From assembly GCA_001584585.1 (NCBI GenBank), contig LSYV01000016.1:1545915-1567155 (forward strand): a stretch of DNA of 21,241 nt, read 5' to 3'. Source of the stretch: Gonium pectorale (Eukaryota > Chlorophyta > Chlorophyceae > Chlamydomonadales > Volvocaceae). This document shows positions 8,868 through 18,271 of this stretch, one piece after another. The notes beneath the pieces are model-generated. The model was not told the origin of the DNA and did no database searches. It was given only the letters and a program-made list of their open reading frames with translations. The first letter of the stretch is position 1, and the number at the start of each line of letters is the position of its first letter. A program made the position numbers and the translations under genes.

Positions 8868-10334
8868 ATGTCCTTGGGGTACAGAAGGCTGATAGAGCTC
8901 GTAGGCGAAACGCTCCGTCCCTCGACCTCTTCCTTACCCCCTTCCATGAACCCAACCCTGCAGGGACCCACACGGCATTGCCCGGCAATCGCACGCACGC
9001 CCGACGTGCACGAGTCCCAGCTGATCCAAGAATGCAAACCCGCACCCGGTGCTGATGACGATGCGGCGGCGGCCATCGCCACGCACCTCTGCGACCACGG
9101 CACACTGTGCGGCGCGCCGCTGCCGCCCGGCACCAACCTGGCCTGGCTGCGAAAGAAGGTGCTGAAGCCCTTCAAGCTGCCTGACCTCACAGAGCTGGCA
9201 TTTAGGTTCGAACTGGTACCTTGTGGCGGCCTCAAGCAGCTCATGGGCGTGCATGAGCAGGTAGGTGCGCGGTTGGGTTGGAAGGGGTTGCCGGTAAATG
9301 CAACAAGAGAAGCCAGGGGAGAAACGGTTCGTTTGCTGCCGGCCTCCTTGTTGTATCAGGGTTGCACTTACCGCACGGAGTGTTTTTCTTTCACTGGCAT
9401 GCGAAAGATTGATGCCGTCCGCCCCCATTGTAAGAATATGTTACCCTTCGTGTTTTGGTTAAACTGTGTACCGTGATGTGCGACATGGCCAGTGACTCCA
9501 CGTCTGCTGTCTGGGCGTGCGTTTGCGTGCAGGCCGCCGTGGAGCTCGCCTTCTCCACAATCAAGGCTGACCTGCCCCCCTCGCTGCTGCTGAGGCTGCA
9601 AGTCGTCGCGTATGCGGTGGTGCCGGACGGTGAAGCCCCCGGGCTCGCCGTGCACCGGGTGATCAGCTACTCCCCTGTTTCTATGTCTTACGGCGTCTTC
9701 CATCAGTGAGTGCGTGCTAAATGAGTTGGGTCATCATGGTGTTGAGGGCGTGCAAACTTGCAGAGAGACAGGGGCTGATGATTGATGAGCGGCGCGTCGT
9801 GTACGTCTGCAATCCAGCAAAGCGCGACTTGGGCGCACTGTGCGATTGAGCGCAAGTGGACAGGTCAAGACATCCTCCGCCTTTCGCCCACTCTTATGAA
9901 CCTGTACATGACAGACTTCACAGTCATGACCAGAGTCTATCTGTCTGTATGCCTCTGCGCTGTGTGCAGCTGGCACCGGTTTCATTGTTTTGGGAGGCAC
10001 GCATGCCCACGTGCTGGCTGGCGACGTTCCTGTTTGCCCACAGGCAACCTCGCTTTCATTATGCATACATCGCAGGCTGAAGGGCTGGAGCTGTGCCTGG
10101 AAGCCCGACTCATCACCCAGTGTCCGAGATAAAAGTGTCCAGTCCGACATGCCAGTGACGTGGAACGGCCTGCACCCCAGGGTTCAGCAGGCGCTGCCGG
10201 AAGCCATCAAGTCACGACTGGACGGTGTGGAGGCGGTGTGGTGGAACACTGCGAGGCCGAGCCCCTGGGTCAACAGCCCCGTCATTAGCAAAGCGCTGCC
10301 GCAGCCGGTCCTTCTCATCCGCGCAATGACGTAG
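8868..10334 (+). CDS. Array family copy 3: three-exon gene, about 274 aa, unknown function
   Basis: Exons 8868-9260, 9533-9705 and 10076-10334 total 825 nt. Donors are GTAGGT and GTGAGT; acceptors are TTTGCGTGCAG and CATACATCGCAG. The phases, 0 then 2, match copies 2 and 6, and the split codon CA|G restores the exon 4 frame. GTLCGAPLPP lies at residues 78-87, followed by LAWLRKKVLKPFKLPD. Exon 3 carries AAVELAFSTIKADLP and VVPDGEAPGLAVHRVISY. Exon 4 carries LKGWSC, LHPRVQQALPEAIKS, WWN and PVLLIRAM. The ATG at 8868 is the first in-frame Met giving a length near copy 2, but the frame is open further upstream and a spliced first exon is possible, so the N-terminus is uncertain. Exon 4 is slightly shorter than in copies 2 and 6. 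TGTAA follows 65 nt after the stop. Confidence 0.6.
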
Positions 10335-11633
10335 ACGATGGCAGTTTTGGCCGAGACCGCCGATATCCAAGTCATGTCCCGTCTTGCGTATGAGACCCTG
10401 TAACTTCGATTTGTAGCGCGGTACTGCCGGCAAGTACGGCAGACTGGCCGCGTGAAGCTGGGCAGCAGCGTGCCGTCCTGTAGGGCATACGGCGTTTCGG
10501 CTCTAGCCCGTTTTGATGCGAGTAAATAAACCTGAACAGCCCGCGGAAGCAGGCTTTCCCTTTAACACTCTAGAAAGCTCATGGCAACACTTGCTCTACC
10601 GAATTTCTGTGTGAGCCGGGCACACCATCGGGCACGAGTTAGGATTTGGGAAGTCTTACAACTGAAGTGCATGTACCCATCCGCCGTGCTTCAACAATGT
10701 TTTCTCTGTTGTCTGTTATGCGAGGTCTTCACACCGAGCTCGATGGGTACGACGGGGGGTGCAGGTTCCAGTAAGGGCTTCGCCGACTCACGGGTCCGTC
10801 TTGCGTTGCCGTACGTAGCCGGTACGGGTTCCGGCACGTGTGTGCGTATCGAAGCCATCTGCGCTGTTGTGCCATGTTGGCATTTTCGGTTGGGAGCAGG
10901 CTGACTGAGAACAAGGGCGAAGGCGTGCATGTCCGTGTGTTGATGGATGAGCTACTCCAGGCCGAATGGTTGCTCATTGTCGGCACTGGGTCCATGGCCA
11001 CTGATCTGCCATGCGTATGTGCATGGTGAATCCGTACTTGCAGTTCGCGGGCGGCAGCGGCCTGGCGGCGGCTGCGGATGACAAGAGTCCTTCGGCAGTG
11101 TAACGTGCTGCGTGCGCGCAGGCAGGATGCCGCGCATGCGCATTGGAATCTATCCTGACAGATGAGCCAAATCAATAATGGCAGTGCGGTAGTGGATGGG
11201 CCAGCGAAGCCGTCACATCATCGGCCTTGGGCGTCTGCCTTGGGCGCCTGCATGCTAAGCCGTTCACAGCGTGTAGGTTGGAACGCTTATCATAGGTGTG
11301 AAAGGCTGCAGCGGCCAAGGCCTACTTTTAGGTCGTGCCCTCGTTCCCATGGCTTGCTATTGGACAAAGCTCTCGCTCGGCTGTTTGTCGGGATGCAGCT
11401 TTTGTGGCTTCGGTCAAGAATTGTTGTTGCCGGTCCTGTTCTACATCTCAACTGTACTGTAAGGCATTTGGCCATCCAACACTGCCGGAGCCCGCGTCCC
11501 CTCGGGCCCAAAAATGCTTTACTGGTAAACAACGACGACGTGCCTAGCCTAGAGCAAGGGCCAAAGCACAGTTTTTTTCGTTTGTGGGGTATCCATCCCC
11601 CAAGAGTCAAAAGGTGTCAAAGCGTGCCCGCAG
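10335..11633. other. Intergenic region between copies 3 and 4
   Basis: Apart from the TGTAA and the shared block ending in GACTCACGGGTC (10761-10796), nothing is supported. The 255-codon plus frame 11162-11929 is not a gene: only its end overlaps copy 4 exon 3, partly in the wrong frame. Exons 1 and 2 of copy 4 were sought here, without success. Confidence 0.45.
10399..10403 (+). terminator. Poly(A) signal TGTAA for copy 3
   Basis: TGTAA, the usual chlorophycean polyadenylation signal, lies 65 nt after the copy 3 stop codon. Support is positional. Confidence 0.5.
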
Positions 11634-12466
11634 GGCATGTTGGAGCGCGCCGCCGCCAGCATCAAGGCGGCGCTGCCCCCTGCTGGCTGCTGGTAAGCGA
11701 CAACGCGTACGCATTCACGGTGCTGCCGGAGGACGCGGCTCCAGGCTTTGATGTCCATTTAACAAGCGAAGACTGCGAGATAGATGCGGCCCGGCCTGGT
11801 AAGCACGGTGGGAGCGGTTGGACGGTAGACTTGCAAAGGGCGCTGGTCGGAGGGAACTTCTCTGTTAGTTTAACGAACAACGGTGCTTGCCGTGGCTGTG
11901 AGCGCTGTCTTGGAGTGAGGAGTATATAGGCCCTCCCAGCTGAAAGCTTTGCTACGGACCTGCACCCCGCAAGGGGCATATGTCCGTACAATGCCAGAAT
12001 GAGGCCGGGACGTGGCCTGCGCTGAAAGTGCCTACAAACGGCAAATGTAAGAGGTTGGTCGGACTCAATGACCCCGCCGCCCCCTAATGCTGTCCCAACA
12101 GAAGCGTACATCGGCATGCGCTGCGGCTGGGGCCCAGCGGTGCTGGCAGGCGAGGTGATGCTGCAGGACCACGGCGTGCACCCGTCCCTGCGTGAGACGC
12201 CAGCCGCCGGCGCCGTGCAGTCCAGCCTGCTGCCCGGCCTGCTGGACGCCGATTGGACCGACAACACCGAGAGCTGGGTCTGCCGTAGCTCCCTGTACAG
12301 CGCAAACTACAGCAGCCTGCCGTTGCCGCTGCAGTTGCTGCTTGTCCGCTTCAAGCCCCAGTGGCCAGCAGGGCTGAAGGCCGCCAGTGATGGGGCGCCG
12401 CCGGAACAGATGCGTGGACCTACCGGCTGCCCACCGCCTGATTCGTGTGCCCGATCCTTTTGTTGA
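11634..12466 (+). pseudogene. Array family copy 4: exons 3 and 4 only, frameshifted
   Basis: Exon 3 follows CCGCAG at 11633 and starts GMLERAAASIKAALPP, matching copy 6. Relative to copy 6 it then carries 2 extra bases near 11676-11684, giving a TAA at 11694-11696 in the family frame. The other frame resumes homology with LLVSDNAYAFTVLPEDAAPG and runs to a GTAAGC donor after 11798. Exon 4 (12102-12466) starts AYIGMRCGWG and includes HPSLRETPAAGAVQSSL, DADWTDN and LQLLLVRFKPQ, ending in TGA. The 3/4 junction is phase 1 here rather than phase 2, and both sides agree, so the frame downstream of the shift is still continuous. Exon 2 with its GTLCG motif is absent. It is probably a 5'-truncated pseudogene; a gene with a novel 5' end is less likely. 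Confidence 0.65.
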
Positions 12467-13566
12467 GCCTGTGGGAATCCACGTTCATTAGTGAGCAACG
12501 GCGTTGTGAGGAGGCGTGGATTGTGTAGGAGGCGTGCGCTATGAGCGCAGCGCTGACCCACGGGTCACTTCAGTGCGGTTTGCACTGGGGCATCTAGAAC
12601 ATATCACGTGGGTGCACGGCCTCCGCGAGTTGGCATGCACACGTCCATGCTGCGCATTGCTGCCCTCGTAAGGGTTTTTTTTTACTTTGCTGGGGGCTTG
12701 TTGCGCTGCCTGCCCTGTTCCGCGTGATCGTTCCCATCTATGACAGCCGCTAGCGTTCATTTTTGACAGCGCAAAGACACATGCGGCTGCGCTGAACTCT
12801 TGGTGGCAACTGCTGCTGCTCTACGGCAGCGGTGCTCGGGCGTGCAGTGTCTACGGTGGCATGCGACACGATACATATACGGTGCACACGTCTCGCCCAT
12901 TAAAGGCATGAATGCTTCACGCACTCGGCCGAGGGGTACCAACTTCACTTCGCAAGTAATTCCGGAGGCAACTGGACGCGCTGAGAAACGCATGCTGCCC
13001 ACAGCCACCTGCTCGGATCAGAAATGAAACCAGAGATTGGAAGTCCCAGTCACGCACGCGGCCTTGCTCCCACGGCCGCCTGCTGTCCCATCTGTAGGTA
13101 ACCGTTCAAGATGCTACTGTTCTTGCGCGAAGACTCAGCGTCCACACCGACCCGAAACGCACCGGACGCACCGCAACGCCTCACAGCCCGCTCTTCCCTT
13201 CCAGAGCCACGAGGATGGCTCACAACTCCGCAAAACACCGTGCGGGTCCTAAGTGCTCGTAACAACAGGGCATGCGAGCACCTAGCGCGCGGGCAAGCCA
13301 CAATGCACATGTCGAGCTACATCAGCCGCCCGCATGCGGGCCATGGTGCGAGCCGGCGGTCGGTGGGCCCTCGCCACCCGCCTCCAGGCTCCCCGCGTTC
13401 CTTGAAATGATCCATGGGTCGGCGCCACCGCAAACACGGGCCATGACATTCAGTAGGACTGCAAGGGCATGCGCGCCCGTGCAATTCGCTAATTCATCGC
13501 TGATAGTTTAGCGGCAGCGCCGGCTGGCACATAGACAGCAGCAACTGATGAAGCGGTGGTTATAAC
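12467..13566. other. Intergenic region between copies 4 and 5
   Basis: No gene is supported. It contains an oligo-T run near 12675 and a near-palindrome GATCCATGGGTC at 13409-13420. The stretch 12900-13250 shows patchy similarity to 16800-17100 upstream of copy 6 (for example a CACGAGG...GCTCACA... block near 13208 and 17090), indicating an old shared promoter-side flank. Confidence 0.4.
12555..12566. repeat. 12-bp palindrome GACCCACGGGTC, 3' of copy 4
   Basis: Intact match to GACCCRYGGGTC, 89 nt after the copy 4 stop, with left flank GCGCT. It is the same spelling as the site at 7351. Confidence 0.75.
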
Positions 13567-13578
13567 GACCCGCGGGTC
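13567..13578. repeat. 12-bp palindrome GACCCGCGGGTC, 5' of copy 5
   Basis: A perfect palindrome 218 nt upstream of the copy 5 ATG. The matching place before copy 6 has the degenerate GACCCGTGGGCC at 18033-18044. At both places a TTTGCAGA sequence follows within about 40 nt. Confidence 0.75.
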
Positions 13579-13654
13579 TGCTCGTTTGCAGATCTGGCAA
13601 AGAACCTTTCATATTCATGCCGAAGAGTTGCAGTCATCTGCTCTGCGGAGATCA

Positions 13655-13795
13655 TCAGTTTGTACTCGTGAAGTACGTTCCGGAATGCGATCCGCGCTGG
13701 CACCCGGCAAAGTTATCGCGAACAAGTCAAAGGCCCTCTTCGCACGTAATAGCTAAGTCCTCTCGGCTAAACACAGTGAAACTCTCAAGGTGAAC
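13655..13795 (+). promoter_or_regulatory. Conserved leader/promoter-proximal block of copy 5
   Basis: This stretch before the ATG matches 18140-18271 before copy 6. It begins AGTTTGTACTCGTGAAG and ends in the shared AAACTCTCAAGGTGAAC directly before ATG. Small indels in the middle are tolerated while both ends are kept. It is likely the 5' UTR and core promoter; no convincing TATA box is visible. Confidence 0.45.
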
Positions 13796-16017
13796 ATGCT
13801 TCTCGCCGGAAGTAAAACCCTATCATCGCTCTGCCGGCCTTCTTGCCGCGCACTGCAGCCGCTCAGCGCCGCCAGCGGCAAGTTGGTCTTCGCTACTCGC
13901 CACGCTCGGCAATGCAGAAATGGGCAGCAGGCGCGGACCGGACCTCGCTCGCCGCTGCGCGCACCCAGCGCTGCTGCAGCCGACGATGATGTCGGAGGAG
14001 CGCCGGCAGCGACCGATGGGGAGATTGAGGCGCTGAGGCTGGTGTCGGAGGACTTGCGGCTTGTCGTGAAAGGCCGCCCGCGTCACCTCGGTTCGGACGG
14101 TAACACGGATGTCTCGGTGCCGCTCCGCTCCCTGGCGCGGTACCCCGAGAGCGCGTGGACCCAGCAGGCGCTCAGGGACCTGCGGTTCCTTTGCATCCCG
14201 CCGGAGGAGGCGGCCGAGTACATCGCCTCAGGTGACAGGTTATGAATGACACGTCCGTCAAAGCCTGGGGAACTAAGGGCGAAATGCAGTGGGATGGGAT
14301 AAAGGATTATGAGTGCCGTCTCAACCCCGCTTCAGCGCCTGGCGCCGGCGTATGGCATGCCCGACAGTGTCCCAGTCAGCCAGGTGACGCGTGCTCCGGC
14401 CCCTGCTGGCACGACGGCGTTACACCCGATACCCACGGCCCATGTATCTATCCTGCCTTGGCTTACCTACTGTGCATATTCAGTGCATCGTGGTGGTCTT
14501 GCTTCACTTCTATCCACCGTCCGCAAACTCTCTCTCTCTCGCCACAATCCTTCTCCCAATTCACCCATACATGCGCAGAGGGCGGGCGCGTGTCCTGGCG
14601 GCACGGCGACGTCACTTTCGAGCTCACCGGCCCAAGCCACCGGGACCCGGATCCGAAGCAGGAGCTGGTGTTTGTGTCCCACCCCGACCCACCCATCCCC
14701 GCGGCCACCTCAAGGGCGTGGTGCGAGGGGGCGCGCATCGCGGCGCACATCTACAGGCACGGCACGCTGTGCGGCGCGCCGCTGCCCCCTGCCGCCGGGC
14801 TTGCCTGGCTCCGGGAGACGGTGCTCAAGCCCTTTGTGCTCCCCGACCCTACCGACCTGGAGTTTGTCCCCGGCCTGGCTAGTCATGAGCCTGCGGGAGG
14901 CCTGGAGCACCTTATGCGCGTGCACCACGAGGTGGGTTAGCTGGGCTAGTTGGGTTCGTTGGCCTGTGGCTGGAGGCTGACCCGTGGGTGCGTGCTCAAG
15001 TGCCGCTGGGTTAGGAATATGTGGTATCGTTCGGTGTTTGGATTTTGGAAGACAAACTGTGACAGGTGGGGATTCGGAAAACGGCAACGCATATACGGGT
15101 AAGGCAGTGTTTGAGGAAGTAGTCCTCAGCTATAGCAGGCGGCCGGCATGTTCACAGGGACCATTCGCCGTTTCGGGCGTTCTCATGGAGAGTCATAGAC
15201 CGCATGGCCACCCGGAATAGGGACGGGCCGGGAGCCTCACGTATATACTGCTGTATGTACCGTGTTATCACCCGCCAGCAAGCGTGATGTGCATCTTCCA
15301 TTCCCGTGTCCGCAGGCCATCGTGGAGCGTGCCGCCGCCAGCGGCGCTGCCCACCTGGCTGCTGGCAAGCGAGGCTGTTTGTGCTTTTGCGGCGATCCCG
15401 GAAACCAAGGCCGCGCGGCTGAACGTCTACCGGCTCTGCGAAGACTTCCGTGTAACGCCCGGCAACAGGCGCGGGTGCGTGAGCGTGCGCACTGTTTCGA
15501 GTGTGGCTGGGTCCATGCGTGCTGATTGGTACTGGACCAACCGGCTCCTTAGGACACAGACCCCAAACCGGAAGTGAAACTGAAGCTGAATCTGGGAGAG
15601 TGATGAGGGCAAGGGGCGCACATGCATCCTATGAAAGCTATGATGCACCCACAGTGGCTCGCGCGTGCTGAACAGTGCGAGCCCGAGCGCGTCTGTTTAC
15701 AACATGGTACATATGGACAGTGCGGAGGGACCTGAATCGGGTTGATGCTAACGATGCGAAAGCACACCCATTGATTGGTCCGCGCACGTTGAACCACGCT
15801 TCGCTGTACCTGCACCCGGCAGCAGCAGGGCAGGCCGCACGGCCTGGAGGCGGATTGGAACGACATGACCGAGGGCTTCTGGCCCTGGGCCAGCCATGAC
15901 CGCCTGTACGGCCGTTCCTGCGGCTACCACTCAGGCTCGCTGCTGCTGGCCCGTGTCAAACCCCAGCTGCGATCAGTGCAGAAGGCCGCCGGCGGGGTGC
16001 CGGAACGGCTGCCGTAG
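13796..16017 (+). pseudogene. Array family copy 5: recently inactivated paralogue of copy 6
   Basis: Exon 1 (13796-14231) and exon 2 (14579-14931) are intact and in phase, encoding an Arg/Ser/Ala-rich targeting-like N-terminus, a conserved VPLRSLARYPESAWTQQAL segment, and GTLCGAPLPPAAGLAWLRET. The copy then fails in three places relative to copy 6. Exon 3 (15316-15468) lacks 8 nt near 15342, shifting the frame. The intron 3 donor is GC instead of GT at 15469. About 219 bp spanning the intron 3 acceptor and the 5' half of exon 4 are missing, with the junction near 15830. The remnant of exon 4 (about 15838-16017) still encodes HGLEADWND, WPWAS and SLLLARVKPQ. The first two exons differ from copy 6 mainly in the N-terminal leader. 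A truncated product from exons 1-2 cannot be excluded. Confidence 0.75.
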
Positions 16018-16202
16018 AGGTTTGACTCGCAGGGTTTATCGTCTTTGCCCACAAGATGGCCTGCGTGAGGCCGCTAGGTTACGTCCTCGTGGATTGGTGC
16101 ATAACCGTGCCCACCGACGAGAAGAAGGCGGCGGCGGAAGACACCCGGCGACACGCGTGCAGAAGATGCGTTGCGGCTTAGGCTCGCTTGTGGCAGAGGA
16201 AG

Positions 16203-16214
16203 GACCCATGGGTC
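16203..16214. repeat. 12-bp palindrome GACCCATGGGTC, 3' of copy 5
   Basis: A perfect palindrome 186 nt after the end of the copy 5 remnant, followed by ATAAAGCG. Its duplicate is at 20726-20737 after copy 6. Confidence 0.8.
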
Positions 16215-16222
16215 ATAAAGCG

Positions 16223-16227
16223 TGTAA
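16223..16227 (+). terminator. Poly(A) signal TGTAA after copy 5
   Basis: TGTAA lies just beyond the palindrome. The same place after copy 6 reads TGTAG, so the better signal survives after the broken copy. The next TGTAA after copy 6 is at 20981. Confidence 0.4.
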
Positions 16228-16350
16228 TTGCTCTAGTACGATTGGAGCGCACGGCTGGAAGTAATAAAGCGGATAGAGGCTCAGGGTGTTGGCATGCACG
16301 TCTCCACTTGGCCGTTCATGGATTCTCTTACTGATGTTGCCTGGTTAGAG

Positions 16351-16590
16351 CCAGGCTTGCTATCTTAATTAGGATATTTAAATCGGCCTGGTTTTGGACC
16401 CGTTTTTCCTAATTCGGGACATGGGGGAATTACGCGGGTTCTGTAATAGAAGACAGTCCAGGGACAGGGGAAATGCGCGGACCCCTAGTAAATTGCCCCG
16501 GGATGCGTGCCCCATGAACATCCCAGGCCCTTCAGCCGGGTTGGAATTACGCAGACTCCTAATTCCCTCTCAAGGAAGATAGCAAGCCTG
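16351..16590. mobile_element. 240-bp MITE-like element with 16-bp terminal inverted repeats
   Basis: CCAGGCTTGCTATCTT at 16351-16366 is matched exactly in reverse complement at 16575-16590. Flanks TTAGAG (16345-16350) and TTCGAG (16591-16596) look like a 6-bp target duplication with one mismatch. A slightly longer 8-bp duplication, hAT-like, is possible if the TIR is trimmed by 2 bp. The homologous site after copy 6 (near 20880) has a single TTACAG and no element, so it serves as an empty site. The inside is less GC-rich than its surroundings, repeats GGAATTACGC twice and encodes nothing obvious. It is a non-autonomous element whose superfamily is not fixed. Confidence 0.75.
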
Positions 16591-16793
16591 GTTCGAGCTG
16601 CTGCTCCGGCTGTACCATGTGCAGCTCCACCACAGCAGCTGCTCATTGCAACTGTCATATCCAGTCCGCTCCAAACGTAGCAATGCCGAGTCAGACTCTT
16701 GTTATATGATGCTGGCGTCCTACGGTGGGGGTTCCTGCAGACGCAAATGTCGTGTGATCACCAAGAAGCGAGCCATATACACAGTGCACGCAT

Positions 16794-16935
16794 GTTGCCA
16801 ATCAGTCCTTCACTTGGCCGAACAAAGCCTGCTTCATACACGTCCCAGCGCACGTCTTAAGCGCACCCAGCAGACGCGCAGAGGACGCATACAGCTCACA
16901 GCTGCCCGGTTCTGTTATCCACAGCCCCGGCCAGA
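16794..16935 (+). repeat. Spacer repeat, near-identical to 21100-21241
   Basis: I see one mismatch over about 142 nt with the window's last 142 nt. The sequence just upstream in both copies (16600-16793 against about 20890-21099) is clearly related but much more diverged, so identity jumps near 16780. The second copy runs off the window edge. Confidence 0.85.
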
Positions 16936-17525
16936 CGCGCAACCGTGCTCGCGCGGTCGCCTGCTGCCTAGCGATGACCCTTTCAGGAGCAGACTGTCAG
17001 AACACTTGCTGTCCTTGCGTGAGGACAAAGTACCCACACCCGGCAGCATGGCTACGCGCGCCACGGGGCCCGCTCCTCCCGTCCAGAGCCACGAGGCCAG
17101 CTCACACCTCCTCGAAAGCAGGCAGCGGGCACATAGCCTTCCGCCCAGATGTTGCTTTCAACTACGGGTCTACGGCCGTTGCTAGCGGCCGATTTCCATG
17201 CACAAAGATAGAGGAAAGGCCGCGCAGGAGCTACCGCAGTGTGGCTAAGTACACACGACCGTACCGCGACAACAACTAACGTACCCGGCGCCCGGTAGAA
17301 GATGTTCGACTGCCCGACCAAAATCGACACAACGTGCTCGAACCCTGACACGGAGTGCCCTACTGTAATCACTGCTGGTGAGTTAGCAGCGGCGACAAGC
17401 AACACATAAAGAGCTGCGTGCACAAAACTAGGATCTGGGCTTGCTGTACCCGACGGCCCTAAAGGCCCTAGGGGCGATGCGGAGCCGGACCCTGCGATGC
17501 TGCCGCAGGCGCAGTGCTGCACTGC

Positions 17526-17935
17526 CGTAGCCGCCCCAGGCGGGGTGCCATGCACCACCACAGGTGGCGCGGTTTTGCCCCATCGGCGGCGCGGAGCTGC
17601 CCCAGGGGCGGGGCGAGGCCGGGCTGCCCCAGGGGCGGTGCTGGACCGCCTCAGGGGCGGTGCCAAGCTGCTCTGGGTGCACTGCTGGATGGACTACTCC
17701 CGGGGCGGTGCCGAGCTGCCCCATGGCGGTGCCAGACCGCCCCAGGTGTGGTGCCGTACACCCGTACTGTCCCAGGGGCGGTGCCGATCTGTCCCAGGGG
17801 CAGTGCCGAGCTGCCCCAGGCAAGGGGTGGTCCTGGCGTGCCCCAGGGGCGGTGCTGAGCAACCCCAGGGGCTATGCCGTGCTGCGCCACAGGCGGCGCG
17901 GCGCTGCTCCAGGGTCGGTGCTGTTGGCACGGCGC
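17526..17935. repeat. GC-rich minisatellite, unit about 22 bp
   Basis: Units of the form CCCAGGGGCGGTGC followed by CGAGCTGC-like sequence repeat imperfectly, with some units shortened or lengthened. A 22-bp period is not a multiple of three, so the same motif appears translated in three frames (for example RGGAELPQ, GAVPSCPR and GRCRAAPG). No protein should be inferred. It has no counterpart upstream of copy 5. Confidence 0.85.
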
Positions 17936-18032
17936 GACCCCTTACCCTACCGCTTCAGACCCAGCTGAGCTACGGGCCCAGCCAGCGGAACGCTGGCCTT
18001 GCTTTGTGTGTCATACATGTCTGCCATTCAAC

Positions 18033-18044
18033 GACCCGTGGGCC
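18033..18044. repeat. Degenerate palindrome GACCCGTGGGCC, 5' of copy 6
   Basis: Matches 11 of 12 positions of GACCCRYGGGTC, about 230 nt before the copy 6 ATG. It is the counterpart of the intact site at 13567 before copy 5, with the same CAAC/TAAC left flank. Confidence 0.55.
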
Positions 18045-18271
18045 GCTCCAAGGGTCCGCTCCTTTGCAGAATTAACAAAAAAAACTCCACATCTAGTAGG
18101 AAGAGTTCTTGTTATTGCGTACGTGTCTTTGCAGAAATCCCCAGTTTGTACTCGTGAAGCACATTCCGGAATGCGAGCCGGCAATTATGTGGCCAACAAG
18201 TCGCAAAGGTCCTCTTCGCACGTGATAGCTAGGACCTCTCTGCTAAACACAGGGAAACTCTCAAGGTGAAC

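Larger units (their letters stand above)
16591..18032. other. Intergenic region upstream of copy 6
   Basis: Contains the duplicated spacer (16794-16935) and the minisatellite (17526-17935). The 188- to 204-codon frames on both strands here are products of the minisatellite and of GC-rich DNA. The spacer includes a CCAAT sequence at about 16799, possibly promoter-associated. Confidence 0.45.

Noticed and set aside
11162..11929. 255-codon plus-strand frame as a single gene
   Set aside because: Only its end overlaps copy 4 exon 3, and the start of that exon is in another frame. The rest resembles nothing and lacks a splice context.
11662..12267. 201-codon minus-strand frame
   Set aside because: Antisense to copy 4 exons 3 and 4 in GC-rich DNA.
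13790..13798. GTG start two codons before the copy 5 ATG (same at 18266 for copy 6)
   Set aside because: Eukaryotic gene structure makes ATG the expected start; GTG is merely the preceding in-frame triplet.
14979..14990. GACCCGTGGGTG in copy 5 intron 2 as another boundary site
   Set aside because: It is inside the gene, has one mismatch to the consensus, and has decayed in copy 6. It is counted as a related sequence, not as a boundary.
17052..18075. Open frames of 114-204 codons on both strands, with repeated motifs
   Set aside because: They come from the 22-bp minisatellite, which is open in all frames because the unit is not a multiple of three. No splice or domain support.
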